DNA of 64,000 nt from Polyangium jinanense (GCF_028435365.1 NZ_JAGTJJ010000030.1:1-64000), one strand, 5' to 3'. Counted from the first letter of the stretch, positions 26,455 through 36,590 are shown. A program made the numbers and translations. The notes: generated by a model from the letters alone, not told the origin.

Positions 26455-27659
26455 AATCCTCCCCGTGGTTCGCCGGGATCACCCGGTTTTTCCGCGATGT
26501 CGGTCGTGACGGGAGGCGCCTCCGCGGCCGGCGCCTCGCTCGGGACGGCCTGGACCGCCTCCGGCGCGACGGGCGCGAGGGCTCCCGGCACCCGCGCACT
26601 CCTCGCAGCCGGGAGCGCGACGGGTGGCCTCTGCGCGAGCCCCGCGGCGCGGCGGAACGTCAAGAGCGCCTCGGCCGCGGCGCGCACCTGCACGATGCCA
26701 GGCGACGCCGGCGCGACGGCTTCGATCACGACGCCTGCTTCCACCGCGGCGTCCGTGAGCGCGAGCGCGCAGGCGTCGAGGTCCTCCCCGGACAAACGCA
26801 GCTCCGCGGCTTGCGGATACGGCCCCGCGGCCTCGCTCCACGCGACGGCCCGCACCTCCGGTCGATCGGAGAGCAAGCGCGCGAGCACACGCACCGGCGA
26901 TCGTTCGCTCGCATCGTCCGCGGGCCGCACCCACGCGACGAGCGCGGGCTCGCCGCCCGGCAGAGGCTCCGCGGCGTCGGCCTCCCCAAGCACGATCCCC
27001 TTGTGCAGCACGAGGACCCGATCCCCGAGCGCGCGCGCATCCGCGGGCGAGGACGTCGTCACCACGACACACGCGCCGCCGAGCGCGAGCGCCCGGATCC
27101 GCTCGCGCACGAGGCCGAGCAGGTTGAGCGCGACGTCGGAGAGCGGCTCGTGCAGCGAAACGAGGAGCGGCGACGGCGTGGTGAGCGCGAGCGCGAGCTC
27201 CACCGCGCGCGCCTCGGCGAACGAGAGCGATCGAGGCTCCCGGCGCGCGAGGTGACCAAGGCCGAACGGATCGAGCACGTCGCCGGCGTGTGTCGTCGAC
27301 TCGCCACGCGCCTTCCGCGAGAGCGCGACGCACGCCTCGACCGTGCGCGCATCCGGGAGCGTCGGCTCCGCGGCGAGCGCGCCGATCCGGGCCCGCAGCA
27401 AAGGCGAACGCGCGGGCGATTGTCCTTCGATCAAGACACGTCCATGCAAGGGAGCGCGTGCACCCGAGATCACCTCGGAAAGCGCGAGCGTGCCGTCCTC
27501 GGGCGCCCCCAGGACGGCAAACACCCCTGCACCGAGCGCGAGGTTCAGACCTGCGAGGCTCCCGCGGGAAGCCCCCCGCGGCGCCGCCGCATCACGCGCA
27601 TGGATGCCTTCGAGCAAAAGCCGCGGCGGCGGCATCATGGGCGAACGCGGCATCGTCAT
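26451..27659 (-). CDS. Degenerate ABC transporter ATP-binding protein
   Basis: A 402-aa ABC-type ATPase homologue, counted from the ATG at 27659 that overlaps the preceding stop. Residues to about 235 have the ABC shape but the hallmarks are eroded: the P-loop region reads VLGAPEDGTLAL (no GxxGxGKST, near residue 50), the signature reads LSFAE instead of LSGGQ, and Walker B reads LLVSLHEP. The D-loop and H-region are hard to find. The last 170 residues are a separate Ala/Pro-rich domain. It probably binds but does not hydrolyse ATP. A longer upstream frame was rejected as antisense to the neighbour. Confidence 0.7.
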   Translation of the reverse strand: MTMPRSPMMPPPRLLLEGIHARDAAAPRGASRGSLAGLNLALGAGVFAVLGAPEDGTLALSEVISGARAPLHGRVLIEGQSPARSPLLRARIGALAAEPTLPDARTVEACVALSRKARGESTTHAGDVLDPFGLGHLARREPRSLSFAEARAVELALALTTPSPLLVSLHEPLSDVALNLLGLVRERIRALALGGACVVVTTSSPADARALGDRVLVLHKGIVLGEADAAEPLPGGEPALVAWVRPADDASERSPVRVLARLLSDRPEVRAVAWSEAAGPYPQAAELRLSGEDLDACALALTDAAVEAGVVIEAVAPASPGIVQVRAAAEALLTFRRAAGLAQRPPVALPAARSARVPGALAPVAPEAVQAVPSEAPAAEAPPVTTDIAEKPGDPGEPRGGL

Positions 27660-28465
27660 GCGCCTGCTCCGCCGCGGCCTGCGTCGACGAGGAGCGAGAG
27701 CAGCGCGGAGAGCGCGCCCGGGATCGAGTACGAGCCGCGCCCCGCGAGCTCCGCGAGCATCCACGGCACGATCACGATCGCCGCGAGCAGGACCCTGCCG
27801 CGGCGCCCGCCCATGCGCGCCGCGAACGTGGCGATCGTCCCGAGCGTGGCCCCGGCGATCGCCGAGAAAGCGAACAGCCCAAGCGCGAACACGATCCTCC
27901 GCATCGCCATGGATCCGGAGCTCGACAGCGCGACCGTCACGAGCGCGAGCCCGACGAGCGGCAGCGCGATCGCCCTCGCGATCTGCACCATCGACGCGAT
28001 CCACCGCACGACGTGCAGGCTCTGCGCGTGCACCCCGTGCGTCGCCGCGAGCGCCTCGATCCCGGCCTCGCGATCCTCGGCGGTCCGATCACTCGCAGCG
28101 GCGATCGTCGTCGGCGCTGCCGCCACCAGCGTGATCGACGCGGCCCCGAGGCCGACGAGACCTTCGAGCGGCGCGCTCGTTCCTTCCGTTACGCGAAGCA
28201 CGATCGCGAGGCTCGCGAACGCTGCGCCGAGCAGCGCTCCGCCCACGAGGCCGATGCGCGAAAGCGCCGTGCGCCCGAGCCGGGTCCGGGACAACGCGAC
28301 CGCGGCGAGCAAGCGTCTCCTGCGACGCCCACGAGGCGGCCCGGGAGTGCGGCGCGCTGCTGGCGCACCGGTGAGGCTCGGTGGAGTCGACGTCGTCACG
28401 ATGGTTTCGAGGGTGAACGCGAAGGGCTTCGCATGCCCGCTGCCCTTTCGCGCGGGCGGCGGCAA
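27656..28465 (-). CDS. Putative ABC-type permease, first gene of the operon
   Basis: A 269-aa membrane protein, six to seven helices (LSRIGLVGGALLGAAFASLAIVL, GLGAASITLVAAAPTTIAAA, IARAIALPLVGLALVTVALS, VFALGLFAFSAIAGATLGTIATF, VLLAAIVIVPWMLAEL, ALLSLLVDA) with a charged loop RTAEDREAGIEALAATHGV typical of ABC-2 type permeases that split into two half-genes. Start is uncertain: TTG at 28465 has AGGA 5 bases upstream, GTG at 28399 lacks one; TTG is used. It opens the operon and is divergent from the vWA lipoprotein with only 21 bases between starts. Confidence 0.6.
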   Translation of the reverse strand: MPPPARKGSGHAKPFAFTLETIVTTSTPPSLTGAPAARRTPGPPRGRRRRRLLAAVALSRTRLGRTALSRIGLVGGALLGAAFASLAIVLRVTEGTSAPLEGLVGLGAASITLVAAAPTTIAAASDRTAEDREAGIEALAATHGVHAQSLHVVRWIASMVQIARAIALPLVGLALVTVALSSSGSMAMRRIVFALGLFAFSAIAGATLGTIATFAARMGGRRGRVLLAAIVIVPWMLAELAGRGSYSIPGALSALLSLLVDAGRGGAGA

Positions 28466-28486
28466 GGATATCCTGTACGCAGTCCA

Positions 28487-30973
28487 GTGCTTGACCTGAA
28501 AATCCGCCGGGGGCGATGGGCTTCTGTTCTCGGGCTCTTGCTAGCGGGGGGTGCGCTCGGCGTCGCCTGCACGCCGGACTCGGGCATCGATCGGCCCACG
28601 GGCGCGTCCAGCAGCGGCACCGGCGGCGCGGGCGGCGCGGGCGGTGATGCCGGCGCCTCCTCCAGTTCGAGCGTGTCGAGCAGTTCGTCCTCGAGCTCGT
28701 CCAGCGGCAGCGGCGGCGTTGGCGGCGAAGGTGGTGCCGGCGGGACAGGCGGCGCAGGCGGCGCAGGCGGCGCTGGTGGTGCCGGCGGCATGGGCGGCGC
28801 CCCCATGAGCAACTGCCCGCCCGACGCGGATTTCGACGGCATTTCCGACATCGTCGAGGGCAAGGATCAGGGCGTCGACACGGATGGCGACGGCACGCCC
28901 GACTACCTCGACACGGACAGCGACAACGACTCGCTCCCCGACGCGCTCGAAGGTCAAACGGCCTCGGTCGGCTGCGCGTATCCGCAGAACTCCGACGGCA
29001 CCGCGCCGCCCGATTTCCGCGATACGGACAGCGACGACAACGGCCTGCCCGACGCGCTCGAGATCTACCCCGACCAGACGCCCTACGATCCGCAGAAGCC
29101 CGCGCCGAACCCCGCGGACACCGACGGCGACGGCGTCCCCGACTACGCCGATCCGGACAACGACGACGACTCGCTCCCGGACACCGTCGAGCTCGCGATG
29201 GGCGTCGCCATCAACACGGACGGCGACGCGCTACCCGATCTGTGCGACGCCGACAGCGACAACGACACGATCGGCGATGCGTTCGAAGGGCTCGCCGATC
29301 CCGACGGCGATGGCAAGCCCGCGTTCCGCGACAACGACAGCGACGCCGATGGGCTCTCCGACTTCTGCGAGGCCGGGCCGCTGCACATGGTCGCGGATCC
29401 GCCGCCCGACGCCGACAGCGACGGCAAGTACGACTTCCTCGACCTCGACGCCGACGCCGACGGCATCCTCGACAAGGACGAGGACAAAAACCTCAACTGC
29501 CTGCTCGACCCGCTCGAGACCGATCGCACGAAGGCCGACACGGACGGCGACGGCACCTCGGATCTGATCGAGCGCGAGCTCGGCTCGGATCCGCGGGATC
29601 AGCTCGTCACGCCCGGCACGCTCGGCAAGTTCTACTTCGTGTTGCCCTACCTCGGCGCGCCTTCGCCGGCCGAGAACATCGTTCCACTTCGTACGAACTT
29701 GAACCAGGGCGACGTCGCTTTCCTCGTCGACACGACGGCGACGATGGGCGGCGAGATCCAGAACCTCAAGAGCAACCTCGGCGCGATCATCACCAAGCTC
29801 AAGGCGTCGATCCCCGACCTCGCCGTCGGCATCGCGGGCTTCGACGATTTCCCGACGGGCACGTACGGCACCGCCGGCGTCGATCAGCCGTTCTACGTCG
29901 CGGGCGCCTCGGGATACGTGAGCACCGTCCTCGCGGACAACCTCGCCGCGGTCCTCTCGCTCAACGTGCACGACGGCGGCGACGGTCCGGAGTCACACGT
30001 CGCCGCGATGTACCGCGCGCTCACCGACGCCTACCTCCTCTGGCCGGGCGGTCAGCTCACGCCCGCGGGCGCGCCCAGCGGCCATTATGGATCGCTACGC
30101 TTCCGCGACGGCGCGCTCCCGATCCTCGTGCCGATCACCGATGCTCCGTTCCACAACGGTCGGCGCTCCCTCGATGCGAGTAGCCTCCACGATCCCTACG
30201 ACTTCAACGGCCAAGCCCCCTTCCCCACGCCCACGGTCGACACGCTCGTCGGCGCGATGAAGCAACGCGGCGCGCGAATCATCGGCATCTCCTCGTCGAA
30301 CGGCGTGCGCATGGGCGGCGATCCCTACGAGGACCTCGCGTACATCGCCGATCAGACGAGCTCGCTCGTCCCGCCCTCCGCGTTCGGCGGCATGCAGTGC
30401 GGCACAGGCCCGAACGGCGCGTTCATCGTCCCCGACGGCCCCGCGACCTCGGACAACCCTGGCGGGACCTGCCGCCTCATCTTCGACATCAGCACCGACG
30501 GCAGCGGCCTCAACGACATCACCCTCGACAACGGGATCAAGGCCCTCCTCAAGTCGATCCGCTTCGACATCCGCGCCCTCGCCACCGCGAGCCTCGCCGA
30601 TCCCATCGACTCGGTGGACACGTTCGTCACGCAGATCTCGATCAACGCGTCGGGCGGCAACGACGCGGCCGAGCCCGGCGTACCGTGCTTCTCGCTGAAC
30701 GCCGTCCAGCAGCTCAAGGACGTCTGGTCAGGCGCGAAGGGACTCGTGAAGGCGCAGGACGGCGTGAACGAGACCGCCCTCGGGATCGTTCCTGGTCAAA
30801 AGATCTGCTTCAAGATCGTGCCCACGCCGAACACCACGATCCCGCAGAACGCGACCGCGCAGATCTTCAAGGCCACGCTCACGATCAAGGCGCAGAACGG
30901 CATCGCGCCCTCGGAGCTCCTGCTCGGCGCGCCCAAGGAGATCCTCTTCCTCGTCCCGCCCGCGCCGCAGTGA
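28487..30973 (+). CDS. vWA-domain lipoprotein with Ca-binding DxDxDG repeats
   Basis: An 828-aa surface lipoprotein (lipobox LGVAC). Next to the anchor is a Gly/Ser spacer (about residues 35-105). Then come about nine calcium-binding thrombospondin-type-3-like repeats of the form DTDGDGTPDYLDTDSDND (about 105-370). The C-terminal half carries a von Willebrand A domain with MIDAS DTTATM near 410 (VAFLVDTTATMGGEIQNLKSNL) and DDFP (GIAGFDDFP). The rest is Cys-poor. Such proteins are calcium-dependent adhesins or surface sensors. The GTG at 28487 is the only start that keeps the signal peptide short; SD is weak. Confidence 0.85.
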   Translation: MLDLKIRRGRWASVLGLLLAGGALGVACTPDSGIDRPTGASSSGTGGAGGAGGDAGASSSSSVSSSSSSSSSSGSGGVGGEGGAGGTGGAGGAGGAGGAGGMGGAPMSNCPPDADFDGISDIVEGKDQGVDTDGDGTPDYLDTDSDNDSLPDALEGQTASVGCAYPQNSDGTAPPDFRDTDSDDNGLPDALEIYPDQTPYDPQKPAPNPADTDGDGVPDYADPDNDDDSLPDTVELAMGVAINTDGDALPDLCDADSDNDTIGDAFEGLADPDGDGKPAFRDNDSDADGLSDFCEAGPLHMVADPPPDADSDGKYDFLDLDADADGILDKDEDKNLNCLLDPLETDRTKADTDGDGTSDLIERELGSDPRDQLVTPGTLGKFYFVLPYLGAPSPAENIVPLRTNLNQGDVAFLVDTTATMGGEIQNLKSNLGAIITKLKASIPDLAVGIAGFDDFPTGTYGTAGVDQPFYVAGASGYVSTVLADNLAAVLSLNVHDGGDGPESHVAAMYRALTDAYLLWPGGQLTPAGAPSGHYGSLRFRDGALPILVPITDAPFHNGRRSLDASSLHDPYDFNGQAPFPTPTVDTLVGAMKQRGARIIGISSSNGVRMGGDPYEDLAYIADQTSSLVPPSAFGGMQCGTGPNGAFIVPDGPATSDNPGGTCRLIFDISTDGSGLNDITLDNGIKALLKSIRFDIRALATASLADPIDSVDTFVTQISINASGGNDAAEPGVPCFSLNAVQQLKDVWSGAKGLVKAQDGVNETALGIVPGQKICFKIVPTPNTTIPQNATAQIFKATLTIKAQNGIAPSELLLGAPKEILFLVPPAPQ

Positions 30974-30976
30974 CCT

Positions 30977-32158
30977 TCACCAGGTGGGCTCCTTCTTGCC
31001 CTTGCGCTTCCTCTTGCGCTCCTTGTTCCCGATCCCGATCTTCCCCCACTCGTACGACACGCGTCTGCGGAACGCGCCGTTGTCGTCGCCCCCGTAGACG
31101 AAGAGCTCGCGCGACGTCTCCGTCTCGCCCACCGTCGGCTGCCAGAGCTCGGTCGGCACGAAGGCCATCGAGACCGGCGCATCGAACCGCATGCGCGCCA
31201 CGACGACCCCGCAGTGCGCGTGATCCGCGGCCTTCACGCAGCCGCCGCCGAGCACGAGCTCCTCGTTGCCCAGCGGGTGCCACATCCAGATCCGTTCGAT
31301 CTCGAACTGATCGTCGGCCTTCCGCTTCTTCACCGCGCGGATCTCGTCCGGCACGAGCGGCGCGAGCGCGCGCGCGAGCTCGGCCTTCGTGTCCGCGGGG
31401 TGGAACGTGAGCGGCGCGCCGCGGCTCACGTTGAGCACCACCTCGAAGCTGTTCGGCTCGCCCGCGCAGCAGCGGAAGCCCACGTCGGCGCGACGCACGT
31501 CGGACCGCACGCCGCGGCCGTTCGCGCACCGGCCCACGAGCTCCCCCTGCGGCGCGTTCCCGCCGCGCGTCGTCCCGAGGTTCGTCTTCGTCGCGTCGCG
31601 GCGCCACTGGCTCGCCGTCCACTGCCACACGCCGCCGTGCAGATCGTGGACGCCGAACGCACTCTTGCATCCCGCGTTCACGCCGTTCGGCACGAGCGTC
31701 CGTATCGAGCCCGTCATGCACGTCGTCGGCCTGTACGTGTCGCCGTACGGGTACGCCGCGTTCTGCGGACCTTTGCACGCGCGCTCCCATTCGAGCTCCG
31801 TGCAGAGCCGCTTCTGCTGAGTCTCGCAGAGCTCGGCCGCCTCGGCCTGCGTCACGTTCGTCGTCGGGATCGCGCCGGGCTCGTTCGGGTACGGAAACAG
31901 GTCGATGTAGAAGCCCGACATCACGACCTGCTCGCCCGCCATCTCCTCGTCGGGGACACGCGGCAGCTTCTCGGGCGGCGTGCCTGCGATGAGCGATCCG
32001 GGCGGGATCCAGGTCATCCCCGGCCGCGGCTCGGGCTCTCGATCCGCCGTGACCCACGGCGGATCGGCCTCCTCGCCCGCGTCGGTCGGCTCGGGCGCGA
32101 GCTTCTTGCCTTCACAGCCGAGCGCGAGCAGGGCGGCGGCGACGAGGACTCTCTTCAC
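30977..32158 (-). CDS. SUMF1/FGE-like lipoprotein
   Basis: A 393-aa lipoprotein (LLALGCEG, Cys at residue 15). Residues about 40-270 form a formylglycine-generating-enzyme (SUMF1) type fold: [67 protein letters not shown]. The two active-site cysteines of true FGE are not obvious, so it is probably a SUMF1-fold binding protein, common in lectins and pilus or surface proteins. The last 120 residues are unassigned. It overlaps the NtrC gene stop by four bases (ATGA), so it is a translationally coupled target or partner of that regulator. Confidence 0.8.
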   Translation of the reverse strand: MKRVLVAAALLALGCEGKKLAPEPTDAGEEADPPWVTADREPEPRPGMTWIPPGSLIAGTPPEKLPRVPDEEMAGEQVVMSGFYIDLFPYPNEPGAIPTTNVTQAEAAELCETQQKRLCTELEWERACKGPQNAAYPYGDTYRPTTCMTGSIRTLVPNGVNAGCKSAFGVHDLHGGVWQWTASQWRRDATKTNLGTTRGGNAPQGELVGRCANGRGVRSDVRRADVGFRCCAGEPNSFEVVLNVSRGAPLTFHPADTKAELARALAPLVPDEIRAVKKRKADDQFEIERIWMWHPLGNEELVLGGGCVKAADHAHCGVVVARMRFDAPVSMAFVPTELWQPTVGETETSRELFVYGGDDNGAFRRRVSYEWGKIGIGNKERKRKRKGKKEPTW

Positions 32159-33645
32159 GTCGACTCGTGTTCGCGCTCCCGGAGCCCGAGCTCCTTCATC
32201 TTGAGCTGCAGGCCCTTGCGCGAAATCTTGAGCAGCCGCGCCGCGTGCGTCACGTTGCCCTGCGTCTGCTTGAGCGCGCGCACGATGAGGTCGCGTTCGA
32301 GCCGGCTCATCGCGGCCTTCACCTGCTCCTTCAGGCCGTCCGAGATCGACCCCGTCTCGCCTTGTTGCGGATCGGGCGACGACGGCGACGGCGCGCGCGC
32401 GCCCTCCAAAGACGAAGACGCGCTCGCCGTCGCAGCGCCTACCGGCGCCACGTTCGAACGCACCTCCTCCGAGAGATCTTCGAGCCGGATGCGCGCGCCG
32501 TCCGCGAAGAGCACCGCGCGCTCGATCACGTTCTCGAGCTCGCGGATGTTCCCCGGCCAGCCGTAGGACGAGAGCCGCTCGAGCGCGTCCGGCTCGACGC
32601 CCTCGATGTTCTTGCGCAGCCGCGCGTTGAACTTCGCGATGAAGTACGACACGAGCGGCGGGATGTCGGTCCTGCGCTCGCGCAGCGCGGGCAGCGCGAT
32701 CGACACCACGTTGAGGCGGTAGAACAGATCTTCGCGGAACGAGCCCGCGCCGATCTCGCGCTTCAGGTCGCGGTTCGTCGCCGCCACGAGCCGCACGTCG
32801 ACGCGGATCGTCTTGATGCCGCCCACGCGCTCGAACTCGCTCTCCTGGAGCACGCGCAGGAGCTTCACCTGCATCTCGTTCGGGATCTCGCCGATCTCGT
32901 CGAGGAAAAGCGTCCCGCCCGACGCGAGCTCGAAGCGGCCCGGCTTCGAGGCGACGGCGCCCGTGAACGCGCCTCGCTCGTAGCCGAAGAGCTCCGACTC
33001 CATCAGGTCCTTCGGGATCGCGGCGCAGTTCACCTTGATGAAGGGCCTGTCGCGCCGGCTCGAGTTCTCGTGCAGCGCCCGCGCCACGAGCTCCTTGCCC
33101 GTCCCGCTCTCGCCCGTGATGAGCACCGTCGTGGGCGTATCCGCGACGCGCTCGATGATCGCGTAGAGGTCGTGGATCGGCTGGCTCTCGCCGATGATGC
33201 CGAAGCGCGCGGTGCCCTCGCGCGGGGACGCGGAGACGGCGACGTCGCGCGAGGCGTCGGCGCTCGCGAGGTCGCGTGTGCGCAGCGCCTTGCGGACCAC
33301 GAGGCGCACCTCGTGCTGGTCGAAGGGCTTCGTGATGTAGTCGAAGGCGCCGGTCTTCAGGGCCTCGACGGCGTTGTCGACCGTCCCGTGGGCCGTCAAC
33401 ATGACCACGGGGCGCGTCGGATCGTCCCGCATGGCGGCGCGGAGCAGATCCATCCCGTCCACCTTGGGCATCCGGAGGTCGGTGATCACGAGGTCGATGT
33501 GGTGCTCTTTGAGGAAGGCGAGGGCTTCCTCCCCGTCCTCGGCGGTGTGCACCTCGTAGCCGTCCCGACCGAGCTGCGCGCTGAGCACGCGGCGCAGGTT
33601 CGCCTCGTCGTCCACGACTAGGATCTGCTTCTTTTCAGGTAGCAC
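32155..33645 (-). CDS. NtrC-family sigma-54 response regulator
   Basis: A 496-aa three-domain activator. Receiver domain 1-120: DD at 12-13, phospho-accepting Asp56 (VITDLRMP), TAHG and KPFD. AAA+ domain about 150-385: Walker [15 protein letters not shown] loop (contacts sigma-54), Walker [10 protein letters not shown], sensor R-finger region. C-terminal Fis-type helix-turn-helix ([24 protein letters not shown]). It needs an unlinked histidine kinase. Its likely local target is the coupled SUMF1-like lipoprotein gene, though that gene is downstream in the same operon rather than in a separate one. Confidence 0.95.
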   Translation of the reverse strand: MLPEKKQILVVDDEANLRRVLSAQLGRDGYEVHTAEDGEEALAFLKEHHIDLVITDLRMPKVDGMDLLRAAMRDDPTRPVVMLTAHGTVDNAVEALKTGAFDYITKPFDQHEVRLVVRKALRTRDLASADASRDVAVSASPREGTARFGIIGESQPIHDLYAIIERVADTPTTVLITGESGTGKELVARALHENSSRRDRPFIKVNCAAIPKDLMESELFGYERGAFTGAVASKPGRFELASGGTLFLDEIGEIPNEMQVKLLRVLQESEFERVGGIKTIRVDVRLVAATNRDLKREIGAGSFREDLFYRLNVVSIALPALRERRTDIPPLVSYFIAKFNARLRKNIEGVEPDALERLSSYGWPGNIRELENVIERAVLFADGARIRLEDLSEEVRSNVAPVGAATASASSSLEGARAPSPSSPDPQQGETGSISDGLKEQVKAAMSRLERDLIVRALKQTQGNVTHAARLLKISRKGLQLKMKELGLREREHEST

Positions 33646-33854
33646 GCGGCGAGGTTACCAGAGCCCGGGGGCGCGGGGGGGACCGGCGGCAAAGGCCCGG
33701 GATCGGGCAGGGCGGGACCCGGCCCGGGGGCCGGAGGGTGGGGGGGAAGAGGGGGGAAGAGCCGGGATCGCCGGCATCCTGCTCACCGTGCTCGCGCTTT
33801 TTTTCACGGACGGCGGCCCATGCCATTATGCTCGGTACGAAGGACGAATACCGC

Positions 33855-34796
33855 ATGTGGGGAACGCGCGCGCAGGGGGTATCTCTGGTCGGGCTCGTCG
33901 TCGGGGTGACCCTGGCGACGGGCATGGCCATGGCCGATGGCCCGCAGAATCCGTTCGCCGGTAAGTGCAACCGGACGGCAACGGAAGAGGACGTCGAAGG
34001 CGCCAAGGGCGCTCACAAGGCAGCTAGGCAGTTTTACGAGCGTGGCGAGTACGCCCGCGCGATCCAGTACTGGCGGGATGTCTTCAACCTCGACTGCAAC
34101 GCAGTCGGCACGCTGCTGAACATCGCCAACGCGTACGAGAAGCTCGGCGATCGGCAGAACGCGATCTTCGCGCTGGAGGCGTACCTGGAACGCGCGCCGG
34201 ATGCGCCGGACGCGGCGAAGATCCAGACACGCGTGAAGAACCTCAAGGATCTTCAGCAGAGCCAGGCGTCCACGGCTTCCGCGTCGGCGACGACGCCTCC
34301 GCCTCCCGCGAGCTCGGCGCGCCCTGAGCTCCCGCCGCCTCCTCCCGTAAAACCCTTCGGCATCGCGCCGTGGATCACGGTCGGCGTCGGCGGCGCGGCG
34401 CTCATCGCGGGCGCGATCCTCTTGCCCGTCGGTCTCGGCAACGTGTCGGGCGTGCAGAAGGGCGTGGCCGACATCAACGGCCAGAACGGGTGCTTCCGGG
34501 TCAACGACCCCAGCACCGCGACGAACCCGCTCACGGAAGGCCAGCTCGCGACCTCGGGTGGCCAGTGGTTCTGTTACGACAAGGCGTCGTACGACCAGGC
34601 CGTCCTCGGACAAACGCAGGTCCTCATCGGCAAGATCGCGCTCGGCGTCGGCGGCGCGGCGGTCGCAGGCGGGCTCGTGTGGGAGCTGCTCTTCAACAAG
34701 CCCGTGCCCCAGGACGAGCAGAAGTCGAGCCGCGTGCGCGTCACGCCGACCGTCGGTCCCGGCATGAGCGGCGTCCTCGTCCACGGTTCGTTCTAA
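33855..34796 (+). CDS. TPR-domain exported protein
   Basis: A 313-aa protein with a signal peptide (VSLVGLVVGVTLATGMAMA), then CNRTATEEDVEG and two TPR repeats (AARQFYERGEYARAIQYWRDVFNLD, AYEKLGDRQNAIFALEAYLERAP), a proline-rich linker (about 160-195), and two membrane helices (PWITVGVGGAALIAGAILL and IALGVGGAAVAGGLVWELL) enclosing a Cys-containing extracytoplasmic loop. The start at 33855 with GAAGGA upstream is preferred to longer options. It is a periplasmic or inner-membrane scaffold, an architecture common in myxobacteria. No operon partner is clear. Confidence 0.75.
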   Translation: MWGTRAQGVSLVGLVVGVTLATGMAMADGPQNPFAGKCNRTATEEDVEGAKGAHKAARQFYERGEYARAIQYWRDVFNLDCNAVGTLLNIANAYEKLGDRQNAIFALEAYLERAPDAPDAAKIQTRVKNLKDLQQSQASTASASATTPPPPASSARPELPPPPPVKPFGIAPWITVGVGGAALIAGAILLPVGLGNVSGVQKGVADINGQNGCFRVNDPSTATNPLTEGQLATSGGQWFCYDKASYDQAVLGQTQVLIGKIALGVGGAAVAGGLVWELLFNKPVPQDEQKSSRVRVTPTVGPGMSGVLVHGSF

Positions 34797-34811
34797 CGAA
34801 CCTCTTGGCCC

Positions 34812-35462
34812 TCAAACGGGCTCTCGATCCCCCCAAGGCATCTCGTGCTCCAGGATCGGCGGCGGCAGCGTCGCCCCGATCCCGGTCGCGATCTGCTCGA
34901 CGAGCTCGTGGAAGATCACCGCGCTTGCGCCGTAAAGCACGCACGCATCAAGCCGGAAGTGCGGCATGAAGAGCTCCGCGCCGTTCCACGGGACGATCAC
35001 CCCGCCCCGCGGCGCCTCCCCACGCAGGTACGCGCCGAGCGGTAACTCGAGGATGCGCGCGATCTCCCCCGAGCACGCCTCCGGCGCGAGCGTCTCGTCC
35101 ACAGCCACGACGTACGGATGGATCAAGTACCGGCCGTTGTACGTCGGCGTCGGCGTGAGATCCCCGAGCCGCGTGATCCCCTCCCCCGCGAGCCCAACCT
35201 CCTCGTCCATCTCGCGCAGCGCCGTCGCGTAGAGATCCACGTCGCCGAGCTCTCGCTTGCCGCCGGGAAACGCGACCTGGCTCGCGTGCTCGCGCAGCTC
35301 GGCCGATCGCAGGATCGCGATCACCACCGGATCGGGCGTGAAGCGGATCGGAATCGCGACGGCCGCGGCGCGCGCGTTCGTCTGCAGCATCGAGATCCAG
35401 GGGCTGTCCTTCGCCGGCAAACCGGCGAGGGAGCGGCGAACGTCGTCGGGGGAGAGCCGCAT
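34812..35462 (-). CDS. CoA-pyrophosphatase-type Nudix hydrolase
   Basis: A 216-aa Nudix protein of the NudL/YeaB (CoAse) group. FPGGKRELGDVDLYATALREMDEEVGL (split here as FPGGKRELGDVD and LREMDEEVGL) holds the Nudix box with REMDEEVG, preceded by the CoA-type RPAAV-like QTNARAAAVAIP. The family hydrolyses coenzyme A and its acyl derivatives to phosphopantetheine and 3',5'-ADP. The start is ambiguous (ATG 35462 or TTG 35483). It converges on the TPR gene with a 15-base gap. Confidence 0.85.
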   Translation of the reverse strand: MRLSPDDVRRSLAGLPAKDSPWISMLQTNARAAAVAIPIRFTPDPVVIAILRSAELREHASQVAFPGGKRELGDVDLYATALREMDEEVGLAGEGITRLGDLTPTPTYNGRYLIHPYVVAVDETLAPEACSGEIARILELPLGAYLRGEAPRGGVIVPWNGAELFMPHFRLDACVLYGASAVIFHELVEQIATGIGATLPPPILEHEMPWGDREPV

Positions 35463-35504
35463 GCTTCGAGGGAGATACCTCAAGGGAGCAGGACCGTCCC
35501 GCGG

Positions 35505-36590
35505 TCAATCCTTCTTGGCCTCGCTCTTCACGACACCCGGCAGCGCAGCGCCGCGCGCGCGGGCGACGTCCATCACCTGATCGAGGCCCGCCGACAGGAA
35601 CGAGAACAAGCTCCCGTCCGTCGTCGTCACGTTGACGCGATCAAACGAGGCGCGGAACGCGTTCGCGATCGAGGGCAAGGTCTCGGTCAGCATGATCTCT
35701 TGCAAGCGCGCCTCGCCGAGCTCCGGCACGCTGCGCTTCTTCGCCTCGATCTCGGCCTCGAGCTCGGCCGCCGCCCTTCGCGTCTCGAGCGCGATCCGCG
35801 CCTCGGCCTGCTCAGCCTCGGCCCGCTCGCGGGCGCGCGCGAGCTCCTCGTCGTGCGCCCTCCGCGCGAGGGCCTGCTTGTGCTCGAGCGCTTCCATCTC
35901 GCGTCTGCGCTCGGCCGCGATGCGCGCCTCCTCCTCGGCCATGATCGCGCGCCGCGCATCCTCGGCCGCGCGCTTGCGCTCGAACGCGAGCCGGTTCTCC
36001 TCCACCGCGACCTCCTCCTTCGCGCGCAGCGCCTCGAGCGCGAGCTTCTCGCGATACGGCGCCTGCAATCGCGTAAAGACCTCCTGCGAGAGCACCTTCA
36101 CGTCCTGGATCTCGATCGTGTCGATCACCACACCCCAGCCCGCGCTCGTTCCATCCTGCAGACTCCCCTCGCCCGCCAGCACCGGCGCGATCTCATCCAT
36201 GAGCGCGGCCGCAACACGCTCCTTGCGGTGCGTGATGCACTCTTCGAGGCGCAAGCCCGCGACGATGCGCCGCGTGGCCCCAACGAACATCTCGCGCAGG
36301 ATGTCGGTGAGGCCGTTGCGATCCCGATCGATCATCCGATACGCGAGGAGCGGCTCGACGATGCGGTAAACCGCAAGTCCCGTCACCTCCACGCCAGCCT
36401 TCTCCAGCGTCACCTGATCGGCGCGGAACTGGAGCTTCTGGATGGTAGTAGGGATCAGCGTGACGCTGTCCGAAGGCCACTTGAAGACACTCACGCCTTG
36501 ACCCGAGCGCTTCACCTTCCCGTCGCGGATCAAAATGAGAAACTCATGCGGCTCTGCGGTGACACGGCCAAAGTTCGGGATCGTTCGCAT
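35505..36590 (-). CDS. SPFH/band-7 protein with long coiled coil
   Basis: A 361-aa protein. Residues about 10-175 form an SPFH (stomatin/prohibitin/flotillin) domain: HEFLILIRDGKVKRSGQGVSVFKWPSDSVTLIPTT, VEVTGLAVYRIVEPLL, WGVVIDTIEIQDVKV. Residues about 190-300 are a charged Glu/Arg/Ala coiled coil (EEVAVEENRLAFERKRAAEDARRAIM...). There is no N-terminal membrane helix, unlike most flotillins, so it may be peripheral. Start ATG 36590 has AGGG upstream; the TTG at 36608 is the alternative. The 42-base gap to the Nudix gene suggests a common operon. Confidence 0.85.
   Translation of the reverse strand: MRTIPNFGRVTAEPHEFLILIRDGKVKRSGQGVSVFKWPSDSVTLIPTTIQKLQFRADQVTLEKAGVEVTGLAVYRIVEPLLAYRMIDRDRNGLTDILREMFVGATRRIVAGLRLEECITHRKERVAAALMDEIAPVLAGEGSLQDGTSAGWGVVIDTIEIQDVKVLSQEVFTRLQAPYREKLALEALRAKEEVAVEENRLAFERKRAAEDARRAIMAEEEARIAAERRREMEALEHKQALARRAHDEELARARERAEAEQAEARIALETRRAAAELEAEIEAKKRSVPELGEARLQEIMLTETLPSIANAFRASFDRVNVTTTDGSLFSFLSAGLDQVMDVARARGAALPGVVKSEAKKD

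Noticed and set aside
27660..28004. N-terminal 115-residue extension of the degenerate ABC ATPase
   Set aside because: It overlaps the permease gene in another frame and consists of Arg/Asp/Ala-rich shadow sequence; the ATG at 27659 with ATGA overlap is a better start.
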